64,000 nucleotides of DNA, taken from assembly GCA_035578905.1 (NCBI GenBank), contig JAQJVL010000259.1, forward strand, positions 310,001-374,000, read 5' to 3'. How positions within the stretch are numbered: position 1 is the first letter of the stretch; every line of letters starts with the position of its first letter. Shown piece after piece: positions 1 through 12,385 of the stretch. The stretch is from Stictocephala bisonia. Its lineage: Eukaryota; Arthropoda; Insecta; Hemiptera; Membracidae. The translations under genes and the position numbers were made by a program. The notes under the pieces are model-generated. The model did not search any database. It saw only the letters and a program-made list of their open reading frames with translations, and was not told where the DNA came from.

Positions 1-1410
1 GAACTCGCAGAGTCGCTAATCGTATAGTGCAGTAGTGATAAAGTAGGACAGAAAAATTAATTCAATGTTTATTTTATCTTTTTTTTTATCAGTAAATAGA
101 AATGGGAGCTTTTATTATATTAAAGCTAGGAATAATTCGTCGGAGTATAGCCGTTTATTTTTATAATCACACAACTAGTTCATACTCATAGTTAAACAAT
201 TATATCTTTATATATGTTACGCTCTGTGGTTATTATGTCCTTAGTTAAACGCCATTTATAGGTTATTAAAGAATTACAAAACGGTGTAAGAACAAAGAAC
301 GGCTGGAGTTATTTAAGGATTACAAAACGGTGTAATGAAGCATGTTTTTGCTATGCTTATTCGTGGTAGTACTAGAAAAATAAAACAGTTTTACGAATCA
401 CAAGAAATAAATAATACAGGAGGACAATGCCAATAGTCTGTCGGTGCAGAAATTATGTGTACCCGAGTTTAAAGATTGTTTATAAAGAAACTAAGAGGCG
501 TATAAAAAATAAACTCACACCATTGTTTCCCTCGTTTAATTTGTTGTTACGACCTCTGCGTTTTTAAATTGTATTATAAGTTTTAATAATTGTTATCCTT
601 GTTGGAACAAAAAGTAATGCAATTTTAACTAGCTTTCACTGTTTGACATTACACTTTATTACAACAAAATCCGTTAGTGTGTTATATTTATAGTTTAATA
701 TGTGGTAGATAGGAATGTTTTCTATAAGTTTTATACGTTTCGAAATTTTCACATTTGAAGAACAAATTCTTTCGTCAGTTTTCTGAAACAACGTTTTATT
801 GGCTTCTAGAGGTCGTAAAATTCATTTTTTGGTCACGTTGTAATCGTGAAATTTATTGTTACGATACATTACTGTATATGAGTAAGTAAATAAATGAATT
901 TAAATCAATTTCACATAACTTTATATTGGTCAAATTAACTTGATTGAAATCAATTTAAAATCACTGCGTTTACTTTCGAAAATAAAAGTAATGTACCGTA
1001 ACTGTACATGTAGTAAGGATTAGAACGCTACCAAGTAATTAATATTAAGATCTCTAGAGGCCAAAAAACATTATTAAAAAAATGATAAGAACTGTTTTAT
1101 TGCAATGTTAAAATTTCTAAATTTATAAAACTTATAGAAAATATTCTTCTCAACCACGTATTACAATATAAATGCTATACATTAACGGGGGTTCTGTGTT
1201 ATAAAAGAGGAAATTTGATGCATAGTGAAAACCAGTTAAAATTACGATAAGATACTTTTTCGTTCCAACTAGGTTGAAAATTACTCATGATTATAATAAT
1301 AAATCGTACAATTCAACGTGGAAAACAACGATGTTGTTGGAAAATGGTCTTAATAAACAAATTTAATACTCGGGTTCACATAATTTCTGCGCCGACAGCG
1401 GAAAATAATA
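1..1410. other. AT-rich non-coding DNA
   Basis: No open frame, RNA gene or repeat that I can support. Homopolymer-rich AT sequence with stops in all frames. Confidence 0.6.
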
Positions 1411-1496
1411 ACTAACCTAACCTAACCTAACATAACCAAACCTAACCTAACCTAACCTAATCTAACCAAACGTATCCTAACCTAACCTAACCTAAC
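1411..1496 (-). repeat. Interstitial telomere-type repeat (TTAGG)n
   Basis: The plus strand reads CCTAA repeated about 15 times with a few variant units (CATAA, CCAAA, TCTAA). TTAGG is the ancestral arthropod telomere repeat, so this is an interstitial telomeric tract or a degenerate relic of one. The interruptions show it is not a fresh telomere seed. It supports an arthropod source for the window. Confidence 0.85.
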
Positions 1497-2712
1497 AACA
1501 GATCACAAATTTACTATTGATTAAAGACTTAGATACCGGGAATATTTTAGCAGTAAATAAGACATTGTAATTTAACTGAAAGTTGAAAGTATAACTCGGG
1601 ATCTCTGTAGTTCAGTTAGTCTTTCAGAGAGTTGTTGTATTGATGGGCTCTCTGACAGTGGACGTGGTCCTTTACTGGGTTTGGTGAAAAAGGGCTAAAT
1701 AAACATGGGGTGTTTGGGGTGTGCGTTCATCAAGCAGATACAAATTAAACACATGCTTGACTAGGAATAAGAAAACGTTTTATGCATCCACTGGCGTTGT
1801 TAAATACCAAAGTACATTTCCATGAAGGCGTGTAATCCGAATTAGAGATTAGGGCTATAAACTTATTCATCTAGATTTGAACAGATATATTCATATTACA
1901 ACACTTGAACTGGGCTAGATATGTGTGAATTAATTATCCTCACCAGGGGTAAAGAAATATGAGATTTCGTATGATTGAGAAATCTATAGGTGAAATTCAT
2001 TTAAAGAAAAACTAAATAGTTCTTCACTGTCATGAGTTATAGGGTCTAGGTTTCGTGGATCGGATTCCACGATAAACTGTTGGTCACCCAGTTAGTTGTT
2101 ACTGCCACTTATCTTAGTTATACTTCTCTTATATAAAATAAACCACAAAAATTTAATTTATTTGGATACTATTGAAATTTTTTGTGCTAATGTCGTTATA
2201 TTTATCGTTTGTTTTAATATTAAAAGAACATATTGATTGTTAAATTGACCAGGGCAAATAGTGCATTTTTCAACGTTAAAAGTTTTATTTTTGTTTCGAT
2301 CTTCTATTAAGAGCACTAATAGTAATAAAAATTCACATCTTTACTACGCTAAAGCAACAAATAGTTATAAGAATCTGTTGACCTGACTTAGGTAGTTATA
2401 CAATACACATTATGAATACTTATTTGATATTCATAAATAAATCATTCATTGACAATCAGTATTAGTATCGGTTATGTTGTTGAACAATGTTTAATGTGGT
2501 CTCTAAGATTGTTCAGAGATAACAAACTAGTAACGAGCTACACATATCCATTTTCAGTAATAGTTTAGATATGATCTGTTTATCATGATTATGAAAGTAA
2601 TATTTTATGGAGAAATAATAAATTAACAAAGTAAACATCAGTATGTTAGTTCTAAAACCTCGAGTGCGTTTACGTCACAGATTTAACACAAAAAGTCTTA
2701 AAGAACGAGAAA
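1497..2712. other. Non-coding DNA with one possible SINE scrap
   Basis: Nothing coding is seen. Around 2047-2097 a stretch with GGATTCCACG, followed by text similar to the GTAGGTCCC region, resembles the middle of the dominant SINE, but it is too short and diverged to annotate on its own. Confidence 0.4.
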
Positions 2713-3365
2713 ACTTGTCTGTCAGATGATACTCAGCTGAGGAGTCCTTGTTAAGTAGATAATGGAGTATGTGTGAGTGAGGGTGGAGAGTGCGTTTGTG
2801 GTGTCGGATATATCGTTAAGGGCCTCCCCCCCCCACGGGAACTTGTCTGTCAGATGATACTCAGCTGAGGAGTCTCTGTTAAGTAGATAATGGAGTATGT
2901 GTGAGTGAGAGTGGAGAGTGTGTTTTGTGATGTCGGATATATCGTTAAGGGCCTCCCCCCCCCACGGGAACTTGTCTGTCAGATGATACTCAGCTGAGGA
3001 GTCTCTGTTAAGTAGATAATGGAGTATGTGTGAGTGAGAGTGGAGAGTGTGTTTCGTGATGTCGGATATATCGTTAAGGGCCTCCCCCCCCACGGGAACT
3101 TGTCTGTCAGATGATACTCAGCTGAGGAGTCTCTGTTAAGTAGATAATGGAGTATGTGTGAGTGAGAGTGGAGAGTGTGTTTTGTGATGTCGGATATATC
3201 GTTAAGGGCCTCCCCCCCCCACGGGAACTTGTCTGTCAGATGATACTCAGCTGAGGAGTCCTTGTTAAGTAGAAAATGGAGTATGTGTGAGTGAGGGGAG
3301 AGTGTGTTTGCGGTGTCCGATATATTCTTAAAGGGCCTTCTCGCACCCCCGCCCCCACATAGGAA
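2713..3365. repeat. 128-bp tandem array, about 5 copies
   Basis: Units start with ACTTGTCTGTCAGATGATAC at 2713, 2841, 2970, 3098 and 3227, giving a period of 128-129 bp. Each unit ends in a run of 8-10 C preceded by AAGGGCCT. C-run length is the main variation among the inner units. The first and last units are more diverged, which is the usual edge effect in a homogenised array. Minus-strand open frames of 123 and 131 residues across it are periodicity artefacts. Confidence 0.95.
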
Positions 3366-5000
3366 CTCAATCAATCAAACACACATCAGCGATCTACAGC
3401 GCTTGTTTAACCCTTCATTACCAATCAATCTTTCTACTATTTAAGACATGAACTATGGGCTCATTGTTCCATACTTATGACGTGCGAGACATCTATGTCC
3501 GAACGGATGGTACAATTATTGACTGAATAAGTAATTATATGTCAGCTGTTAACTTATTACAGGCCTATTTCTCTGTCATGGTAGGGTAGGTTGTAAAGAC
3601 GCACAATTTATATCAGTTTACTTGTACGAAGGATACATATTAATTACTATCAATACTAATATTTAGGGTTAGTAATACGTTCATTAGTTATTTAGTTTCA
3701 GTGCCCGTTGACATAATATATTTTTCGACTTATATTTTGAAAAATACACTAGATAAACTTGATGAAAAAACAGTTGTAAAAAGTACATATTTGTTTTATT
3801 CTATTGGTTAATTTTCTTTATTTGAAATTACCTAGTATGAGAGTGATTGTTTTAAAGTGGTTTCAACTGATTAATAATTAATTTAATATATTTGAAAGAA
3901 TAATTCATCTATTGAAATAGGTCTATACGAAAATTTAACATATGCCAGTAAAAATAATGGATTATGGCTCCTTATTTTTAACAAGTTTTTAAACAAATGA
4001 CGAAATCATCAGTTTCAGAAAAAACAAAATGATTATAAAATAACCTCTTGATAAACTCTCCTTAAAAAAGTAATTGATAGTGAATAATATAATTTATATT
4101 AATGAATATTTTCAATTTTCTATAAAGTTAATAAATATTACAGCATTGAAAAGCTGTCATTTTGGATATTAATAGATCTTATTTTTGTAAGACTAGAATA
4201 TTATTCGACAAGACAAAAAAGTCCATGAAGACTTTTTAGGATGAAAGACACTAGGAAAGATTTGGAATTAATTGAAAGTTTACTAGAGTGACTTGTTTCT
4301 CGTAACAGATTTATGTGACTGCACTTCTCAACAACTGCATTTAACTGGCTGTCATTCGATTTATGTCTAGAACTCGAGGTGTGATGGAAGTAGAAGTTTA
4401 GAAATTTGAAATGTTCCTTAAGATTAGTCACATATTATTCATTTTAGTAAGTTTTTTTCATTAAAATATTGTCCAAAACGAATTTGACATGGGCGAATGT
4501 AGTATTTATTATATATTAAGGCTGATTTTTCCTTAGATTAATTATATTATAACTATGCGCAACGACATATGGCACTCAAACTGGATAGTCTGGAACTATC
4601 TTGTTTTTTTCCTTCTAACTTTGTTTGGCAACCACAAACATCTAGATTATTAGAAAGAAAGTTGAATTTGATTAATTTATATTAAGCCCGGGACAGTAAT
4701 TGACCTGCGTGCTATAATTAGCATATATAATGGTATCAGCAGCGGAGGGAAACGTTCCATTGCCCTACTGCCATCCGCATAGACGTGAAAAACTTCCGTC
4801 TTCAAGTGTTCAACTTTCGTAAGTTGAATATATTTAAAAAAATTGTAACGAACTATACAAGTTTGTTTAATTGATATTTATTGTTTACACTATTATTAAT
4901 TGTGTTATTACTATTATTAACTTTTATTTGAATTCTAAATCCTTATTTGACCCAAGCTTGATTAGATATTTTTGATGAAACCAACCTATGTCACTTTAGA
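3366..5000. other. AT-rich non-coding DNA
   Basis: No supported feature. Short open frames, for example 4201-4431 on the minus strand, have no recognisable motif. Confidence 0.5.
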
Positions 5001-5006
5001 TACTAC

Positions 5007-5375
5007 GTGATCCAGGAGGCAGAGGAAAGTACTACAACACAAATACATGGTGTACAGACTCCATCTATTATGGGAGTAAGAGATTGTCAAGTATTGTTGG
5101 GAAATATGGCATATGTAATAGGAGGAGTTTTGTCATGACGATGTGATTCAGGAGGCAGTGGAGTGGACTACACACATCAATGACACGGTCTACTCGTCCA
5201 TCTAGTTGTGAGTAAGAGATAGTCAAGTATTGTTGGGAAATATGGCATATGTAATAGGAGGTCTCTCGAAATGATGACATGATTTAAGAGGCAGTGCAGT
5301 GGACTACAAATATCAATTTACGTGGTTAACTACTTTCATGTGTGAGGAAGAGATAGTGAAGCATTGTTGCGATAA
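5007..5375. repeat. 136-bp tandem repeat, about 2.7 copies
   Basis: GTGATYCAGGAGGCAG recurs at 5007, 5143 and (degenerate) 5280, giving a period of about 136 bp. Units also share the phrases GTCAAGTATTGTTGGGAAAT and GGCATATGTAATAGGAGG. A single related monomer lies 23 kb away at 28085-28215, so the sequence also exists as a dispersed unit. Function unknown. Confidence 0.85.
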
Positions 5376-6411
5376 ACTATTAAAACTATAAATGAATGGC
5401 ACTTATAATGCCACAGTTAGGATCCCAAATTTCCTCTTCATGCGTGAACTTGACTAACGAACTGCTCCAAACTTTATCCTCCAGAAACTTTGGTAACTTA
5501 GCCTGGCAAGGGGCCTTCAGTTCTCCCAAGCCACTAGAAAAAATACAAAATATTTAATTGAGTAGTTATTCAATTTAATTCAGTACGTTATCAGTAGAAC
5601 ATTTTTTCTTCGGTTTTCATAGTTATTAAAAATACAAGCTTTATATATAATGATTCAAACAGCGGTTTAATTTGTAAATTGTTAGCACTTACGTTCATTT
5701 TTTTTAGGATTTAGTTAAAAAAGGTAATATTCTCACATTTGGCACTTACCAACTGTATAAAAACAATTAAATAACTATTAAAAACAATAAAAATACGTTT
5801 AATATTCAAACGACCAATCGTATTAAACAAGTACTAAATAAGTATTGTTACTAAATTGTAGTATTCCGTAGTAGCTTCTTATCACATTCTAATTATAAAA
5901 TGATCTGGTTTTGTTATGCCTACAGTTTTTAAGTAGGCCTATTACATAAATTTGATAAGGTGTATCGTTTTAAAAGACGAACGAACTGTTATCTTAATAT
6001 AATGCAAATATTAGATCACTTGAAATTATAAAGCTAAATTTGCAAGCTTAATATTTTAAATTTCCATTCCGAATAATGACTGCCCCACACTCCTCCGAAA
6101 AGTCGCTCCCCCCTACCACCAAATAAGGTAAAATGGCACAAATTTAAACTTTCTGAAATAAAAAAACAAATATAAGATACGAACGAAAAATAATGTGTTT
6201 ATTTCACAACAATTTAAACAACAAAATAAAATCATAAACATCAAGTTACACTTAGTTATATAATAAAACATTCAAAGAGTAGTGTAATTGTGAAAAAGGG
6301 GTTTTTATTATATATTTTATATATGAACCAGCCGACAGCCTAGTTCATATATAAACTTCGCTACGGGGTTATTCTCTGCTCTTACTTACCCTTCTCGTGG
6401 TTCCCTCTAAA
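5376..6411. other. AT-rich non-coding DNA
   Basis: Nothing I can support in this stretch. Confidence 0.5.
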
Positions 6412-6419
6412 CTCTAAAC

Positions 6420-6725
6420 CAGGGGTCCTCCCTAGGATTTCATAAAGAGCCTTATTAATTTTTCTCAATATAATCTAAGGGCCGCGTGTACATATACATA
6501 AGCTTTTTCGTTGTTTTCTAGCTTGTATTTCATCTGTCTTTCTACTATTAATTTAGTATTTGGTGCATTTGGTGCATTTGGTGCATAACAAAGACAAACC
6601 ATTCTAACCATTTTTTGTTGGCTTATAAAACACCAAAGTGGATGTAACTTTAACAAATCATTGCAGGTCAAAAGAATTTAAGGGCCGCAAATAATTTGTC
6701 AAAGGCAACGTAGTGAGTATCCATG
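6420..6725. mobile_element. hAT-type MITE, copy 1 (8-bp TSD)
   Basis: A 306-bp element beginning CAGGGGTCCTC and ending GTGAGTATCCATG (reverse complement CATGGATACTCAC), so it has short imperfect terminal inverted repeats. It is flanked by a perfect 8-bp duplication CTCTAAAC (6412-6419 and 6726-6733). CAGGG termini with 8-bp duplications are the hallmark of hAT transposons. No transposase is present, so it is non-autonomous. A related copy lies at 49457-49764. This copy carries a small internal triplication of a TTTGGTGCA unit near 6560-6588. The 68-residue open frame inside it is not a gene. Confidence 0.9.
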
Positions 6726-6799
6726 CTCTAAACCATCAACGTTCTTCTACACAACAAAGTTGGATGGTCTAGCATACCCTTTACGAGAATTGCAACACA

Positions 6800-7072
6800 G
6801 TTATCTTACGGTAGCGTAGTTGGTTCAATCCCAGCTTCATGTGCTAAAGGTTGTCAGTTCGATCCCAATCAGAGTCATAATACATTTTGAGAAGGATCAG
6901 CTGATAACCACCGGCTGTTCATTTGTCATTGGGCTATTAATTAATGACATTTTCTAAGGAATAGTCGGCCTTAGTTTGTAACAATGACTACATTCGCTCA
7001 TCTACACTCATCACACTCATTCGAAATCCATATTCGCTCATATCTTGACGATCAGCGTCTTATGAATAAATA
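6800..7072 (+). mobile_element. tRNA-headed SINE
   Basis: The head (about 6800-6880) contains a pol III A box, TAGCGTAGTTGG, and a B box, GTTCGATCCC, about 46 bp apart. That is normal tRNA spacing, so the head is tRNA-derived. From the phrase ATTGGGCTATTAAT onward the element matches the 3' tail of the other SINEs in this window (ACAATGACTACATTCG, ACACTCATCACACTCATTCG, and the end CGTCTTATGAATAAATAA). It differs from most copies in its 5' half, including a CCACCGGCTGTTCATTTG segment that recurs only at 18768-18925. Confidence 0.8.
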
Positions 7073-7204
7073 AATATCATAAATTTCCCCGATAGATTTT
7101 AAACTTAACTGTATAGAGAAAAAGTGCAACAACTCTTAATGCATCAATAGGATAAATTATATCAAACATACAAAATAAATACAACAACTATTATTAATTT
7201 AGTA

Positions 7205-7470
7205 AAATCAACCCTTTGAAAATCCTTATGAAACAGTCTTTTAGGGTTGGTTTGTACCACTTAGGAATATTTTATAAAGATGAAAATACTTCAGTTTTTC
7301 TACTTAGCCTACAACAAACATTTGTCCCAATTTTCAGCTCTGTAGGATTACGGAAAGTGGGAGAATTAGTGATGAGTGAGTTAAGGATTTCTCTTTTATG
7401 TATAAAAATGTTAACTAGAGAAGGATATTGTTATAAAAAAGTATTTACAGTAATAAACACTTCCTAATAG
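7205..7470 (+). repeat. Dispersed repeat family D, copy 1
   Basis: Shares TATTTTATAAAGATGAAAAT, GGATTACGGAAAGTGGGAGA and TGATGAGTGAGTTA with 51455-51640 (+) and 27193-27425 (-). The longest frame here, 7216-7467, starts with residues SFRVGLYHLGIF that resemble SFRGGFYPLRVF in the 27.2-kb copy, but the frames then diverge by indels. It is probably a decayed transposon piece. No known domain is recognised. Confidence 0.6.
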
Positions 7471-7739
7471 CAAAAGTAATTTTATGTTTCTTGAAAAAAT
7501 AATGATTTTAATGCATTTTACGAGTTATGTTTTGAATAAAAAAACCAATAAAAAGAAAAAACTTTTCATAAAATAAAAGATCAATGGGAAACTACACTTA
7601 CAGAAATATGGAAAGTCCTGAATTTATTTAAAATAAACTGACCCTAATAAACTTGAAATAGTCTTGTATTTATAAATCAAACATTTATTACGACTCTGAA
7701 ACATCTCTGGTAGCTTTTTATTTCCCCCGTTTTTATTGT

Positions 7740-7900
7740 TTATCTTCCATCATAAAAAATCGGTTGCCGATATAGGTCCAGGACATTATTTACGACATGA
7801 TTCTATGGTGAGACTGGAAGCCTATAAACTGGATACAAAGCATCCTGTGGCCTACTTCCTTTATGGCAGTCCAGGAGTCCTGCTGTAAGTGGGTCCTCGT
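7740..7900 (+). repeat. Dispersed repeat family C, copy 1
   Basis: Shares GGTCCAGGA, CCTATAAACTGGATACAAAG, CATCCTG and CTTTATGGCAGTCCA with copies at 17740-17945 and 29355-29545, all in the same orientation. Identity of the family is unknown. No tRNA-type promoter boxes are obvious. Confidence 0.7.
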
Positions 7901-10612
7901 CATCAGTCTCTGCTTTGGAAAAAAAATTCATATTCCTCGTATAAGGAGCTGGTGTATTAAAATAACAAAAAAGGCTGTATTAAATCTGTTCAAATAATTA
8001 CAATAATGAAATAATAATACGCTATATTTATTTGAGTTTGATAGATTTTTCTACATATAATAGTTGTTTATCAGCTGAATTCACATTTTTCACATCATAA
8101 AAAACTAAAAAGCTTATATTTACCTCATTAAGCTAATTTTTTGTTATTTTTCTTCATCTTGCTTATTGACATTGTTATAAAATAACGTTTATATCAAGTT
8201 GCATCGTTCAAAGACCTCTCATTCATATGTTAACAAAGGCTCCGATTGGTTGGTATAAGAATATTTTATTTTCTACCTTATTTTAGCTCTCTCAGAAAAA
8301 AAATTTTAAATTCCTTTTTGTGGGAATTTAAAGCATATAAAGAAAATTGAGCCATTTGATAATACAAAGGTCTATTTTAATTGAAAACCTGGGATCTGTT
8401 AGTCGATGGTATTCATATTCATAGATTTTCAAATGAGAGAAAAAATTTTACTACACACCGTTTAGTTGAGATGAAGAAGAGTTGAGATGACCGTAGAAAT
8501 GGATCCACCAGGCCTGGGGTGTCGATGTTGTCCAGCGGTCAGTTTTGTAGCACACCACAACACTGTTAGAGTTCACTTTGAATTAAATGCGGAGTAGATT
8601 GAGAGTAGAGAGATTGAGAGATGAAAAAACACGATCACTGACTAATGAAACCAAAAGAGAGGTCACTATAAGAGAGGTCACGGCAGTCGCAACGCCAAGC
8701 GAACCGTTCTGCATAGCATCATGAGTTCAACTGGGAAGTTAATTTTAGGTATAGGGGTGAAGCGTGTTGACGGGGTTCACACCACCCGGGATACAAGCGT
8801 TAGACAATGTCACCTGATATTTGACTTTTGGCAAGTGCATGTGCATAGAGGCCAGTAATATTAATTTAAAATTGCAATACAGTAACAGGTGAATATATTA
8901 TGAGTATGGGAATAACAATTTATGCTTAAGAGATTATTAAATACAAATAAGAGGAACAAACTATTAAATTACTGAATTATGAATTAGAACTAACTATATG
9001 TACAGGATTTAATTCGGATGTACAAAAAGAAATCTACCTACTGAAAAATAAACTGTAGAAGTTTACACTCTTTTTATAGCCTACTTACAGCCAGGCCATA
9101 AATAAATAAAAAAGACAAATGACACTACCACTATATACAATGAGATGTAAATAATATTTTTATTTTTCCCAGTGATTTTGTTCTAGTTAAAAATACTAAG
9201 GAAATATTTTTTTCTAAGGAAGAGTTTATTTTCACGAAATTACTGTTGTATAAAACTGTCCAATTACTTAATATTTGCATCTTAAACAATCTACAAGAGA
9301 CGAAATAACTAGATAAACAACTTACTCTAGTATATTTCCATTAAAACCTTTTTACATAGTGTAAATTTTTGTTCACCTGTATGTCGTAGCATGGCCACAA
9401 AGAGTTAATGTCAGTTTTAGAGTGTTCGATAAAAAATTATTATATTTAAAAAAATTTCCGCTTATAATTAATCTCTTATATAGTAAAAAAGCTAAAGGGA
9501 AAAATTATAAAAATCAAAAACAAAGTTTTATGGAATTATGGCTACCTAAGGGGCTAATTTGGTCTTTATAGGTACAAAACTCATTAAGGAACTATATGAT
9601 ATGTCTTAATAACATTTTGATAATGTAGTGGACAAATGGCAATAACAAACCTAGTTTAATGTAAAGCTTATTCTAATTTACACCCACATAATTGTTTTAA
9701 AAAGTGTAACCAATAAATGTTCAAAAAGTCATATTAATACATTTTGAGTTGAAATTTGTACATTTATCTTTGGCTAAAAGAGTAGACTAATATTTGCTAG
9801 AGTTGACTATAAATGTGGGAGATATTTTGTACTATTTTTATGGTGAGGTAGACAGGAGACAGTTAGTAGGGGAGGGAAACACGTTATGAGGCAGGTTCTT
9901 TGTTACTCCTAGCGACAGTTGCGTGAAATCTAGAACTAAATTCGTTAGAGTGCTCAACTGGGCTCCTGGGTGAACACCCTTAGCATCCAGTTGTAGAGTT
10001 GCGTACGTACATTTATGTTAAAAGTAGGTGGTAGGAGCTGGAAAGTGTCGTGTGTAGCCAGCTGAGGACCAATAGAGCACAGCTGGTGTGCACCTGCCTT
10101 GAGACGTTGACAACAATGTTATTGCATTAGCTACATTGTTTACTTCTTTGTTACTATACATAGAACTATTACTTCTAGTTTGAGCATCTCGACTATACAC
10201 TCCAATAATTTTCTATAATGTGTCGAGAAAAGTAATATTTATCATATGTAAGTCTAACGTCATACTGGAAAATGTAGTTACTTCGTAATTAAGCAAGAAA
10301 ACTAACATATAACAGTTACATATTTATTACTTATTTATTTACTTAATATTCATTTTGATTCTACATGAACTTATAGCTGTTATTTAAACTTATAATGCTA
10401 AAAAGCAGCATAAGCCCCTCTCCTAGTAACATAAAAATTAGACGAAACATCTTTTAATACTCAAAAATCTTTTAAAAATAAGATTTTGAATATAAAGTTC
10501 ATAAAATTTATAGCAGCTCAATTATACGATACTTAAATTTCAATGTGAAGAAATAAAATGCTTATAAACACACAAGAAAAACATAGATATTGATTACTAT
10601 TCATTAGTCCTT
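7901..10612. other. Non-coding DNA
   Basis: No supported gene. 8460-8840 is locally less AT-rich and contains GAGAG-rich stretches and a short phrase (GGCCTGGGGTGTC) reminiscent of the SINE body, but the rest does not align. The remainder is AT-rich with no structure I can name. Confidence 0.5.
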
Positions 10613-11025
10613 TTATTATTCATTTCTAAGACGCCCGATAGGGGCAAATATGAGGGGTTAATGAGTGTATATGAACGAGTGTAGTCATTGTTACTATATG
10701 AGTTCGACTTAGCTCAGAAAGGACTATTTATTAATAGCCAGGGCAACTATGGGACCTACAGCGTAACGTGGAGTCCGAACTACGTAGAATTGGTCTGATT
10801 TTCAGCCAACTGACAATATCACTTCTCTTCTCTACACAACATCTGAACGTTAACTACTATACAACATGGACACCCCAGACTTCTCTAGTGGTGTCTACGT
10901 CGATGGCAACCATTGAGCGGACACCGTGTCCGTATTAAGAGGGCCTAGCATAGAACCTATCACCTACAATCTCCCAAACACTGTCACTAAGCAGCTGGGT
11001 TACAGCACTGCACCACCAGTGCCGA
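10613..11025 (-). mobile_element. SINE with 7SL-like head, near full length
   Basis: On the minus strand it runs from CACTGGTGGTGCAGTGC, through TGTAACCCAGCTGCTTAG, a middle with GGTGTCCATGTTG and a GTACAATG-type tail, to GGGCGTCTTAG at its 3' end. The head contains an A-box-like TGGTGCAGTGC and, about 60 bp on, a B-box-like GGTTCTATGC. The spacing and the TGTAAYCC/AGCTACTTGGG text resemble the Alu domain of SRP RNA rather than a tRNA. About 410 bp. No coding potential. Confidence 0.8.
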
Positions 11026-12039
11026 CTGTATATAAATATATAAAAACTATAATAAAATAAAAACAATTCAATGACAGATACTACAAAAGTAGTATTATTA
11101 CTGTTCAAAATGTCCTAAAGTATACAGTAGGGCCTATAACAGTAAAATTGTTATAGTACAAGGTTTATAAAAAGAATCAGTTTTATTTTCTTTATATGCA
11201 GCCCGTCTCGTCGTTCCTACGGGAATCGCAGCTTTTATCGATTGTAAACACTTTAGAAACTCCTCCTTTGGGAAAAAGAATTTATGTTGTGCGAGTCTAG
11301 GATTACTCTTTTGTTGAACTTTACTCCAATTTAATATTGCCTTTTTTGTACAAATATTCCCAAAACCGAATCCTAATTTGTTATATTTATGAATTAGATG
11401 ACTTGTACAGTAACGTTTTGACAAACTTCCTCATAAACAAGTTTACATTAGTTTAATTTAATTATACGGTAAAACTATGACGATTTTCATAAATATACGT
11501 ACAATAAATGAGGTTATGCTGGAAAATTCTACCATGACTAAGTTGTTAAAAGCTCTAACGAGTCAAGTGACGAGAAATACATTCGTGGAAGTCCAAACAG
11601 TTGTAAACTAGAACTGCTCTTTTCAACAACTTTGGATGTCGGTTTCTTGTAATGCAAGACATTTAGATTACACTTACAGAACTATGTGGGGTGTTTTTAA
11701 TAACAGTTCCTCTTTCAGATTACAGTTTAACCTTTGTTCTCAATGACACCCTGTGAGTTTTCAACACGCGTTTAGCATTGTTTTCACGCGTTTAACGTTA
11801 TTTCTTTTAACTGTTATAAAGTAATAAAATGTTTTTATAAATATTAATTCTCATTGAAGAACATATGGTGCTATTACCATAGTACTATTATTCATAGTAG
11901 AAGTATTATATAATATAATATTAGTAGAAGTATTTGTATACTATTTTCCCATTACTATATGATTCTGGATTTAAGTACTGTCTTCTATTGAATTATCTTA
12001 ACTAATAAGAAGACAATCTAATTGGCGATAAGTTATACG
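11026..12039. other. Non-coding DNA
   Basis: A 96-residue minus-strand open frame (11134-11424) shows no recognisable motif and no supporting context. Nothing else is supportable. Confidence 0.45.
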
Positions 12040-12385
12040 CTCAGTCCTCTTAATACTGACAAGGTATCTTCTCAATGGTCGCCATCGACGTAGACACTAT
12101 TAGAAAGGTCTAGGGTGTCTCAATATTGGATGGTAGTTAGGATCCGGATGTTGTGTAGGGAAGGGAACTGAGTGTCAGGCTTGCCAGCTAAAAATCTGAT
12201 CAACACTACGTGGTTCGGATTTCACATGAAGCTATAGGTTCTTTAGTTGCCCTGGCTATTGGGCTATTAATAAATCAGTCTGTCTTAAGAATAGTTGACC
12301 TAAGTTAGTAACAATGACTACTCTCCTTTTACTCATTCGCTCCTCATATTCGCCCATATCTCTTCAATCGACGTATTACTAATGA
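12040..12385 (+). mobile_element. SINE, 5'-truncated copy
   Basis: Aligns with the body and tail of the full copies: CGCCATCGACGTAGACACTA, a GGTGTCTCAATATTGGATGG region, GTGGTTCGGATTTCAC, GGGCTATTAATAAATC, AACAATGACTACTCTCC, and the end CGACGTATTACTAATGA. The 7SL-like head is missing. 5' truncation is typical of reverse-transcribed insertions. Confidence 0.8.

Noticed and set aside
6800..6880. Possible genuine tRNA gene
   Set aside because: A and B boxes are present, but the arms do not pair as a full cloverleaf by eye, and the sequence runs straight into the SINE tail.
8460..8840. Possible further SINE copy or small RNA gene
   Set aside because: Only one short phrase (GGCCTGGGGTGTC) resembles the SINE. 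The rest does not align and no pol III boxes are convincing.
11134..11424. 96-residue minus-strand frame
   Set aside because: No motif recognised, AT-rich codon use like the background, and no neighbouring exons.
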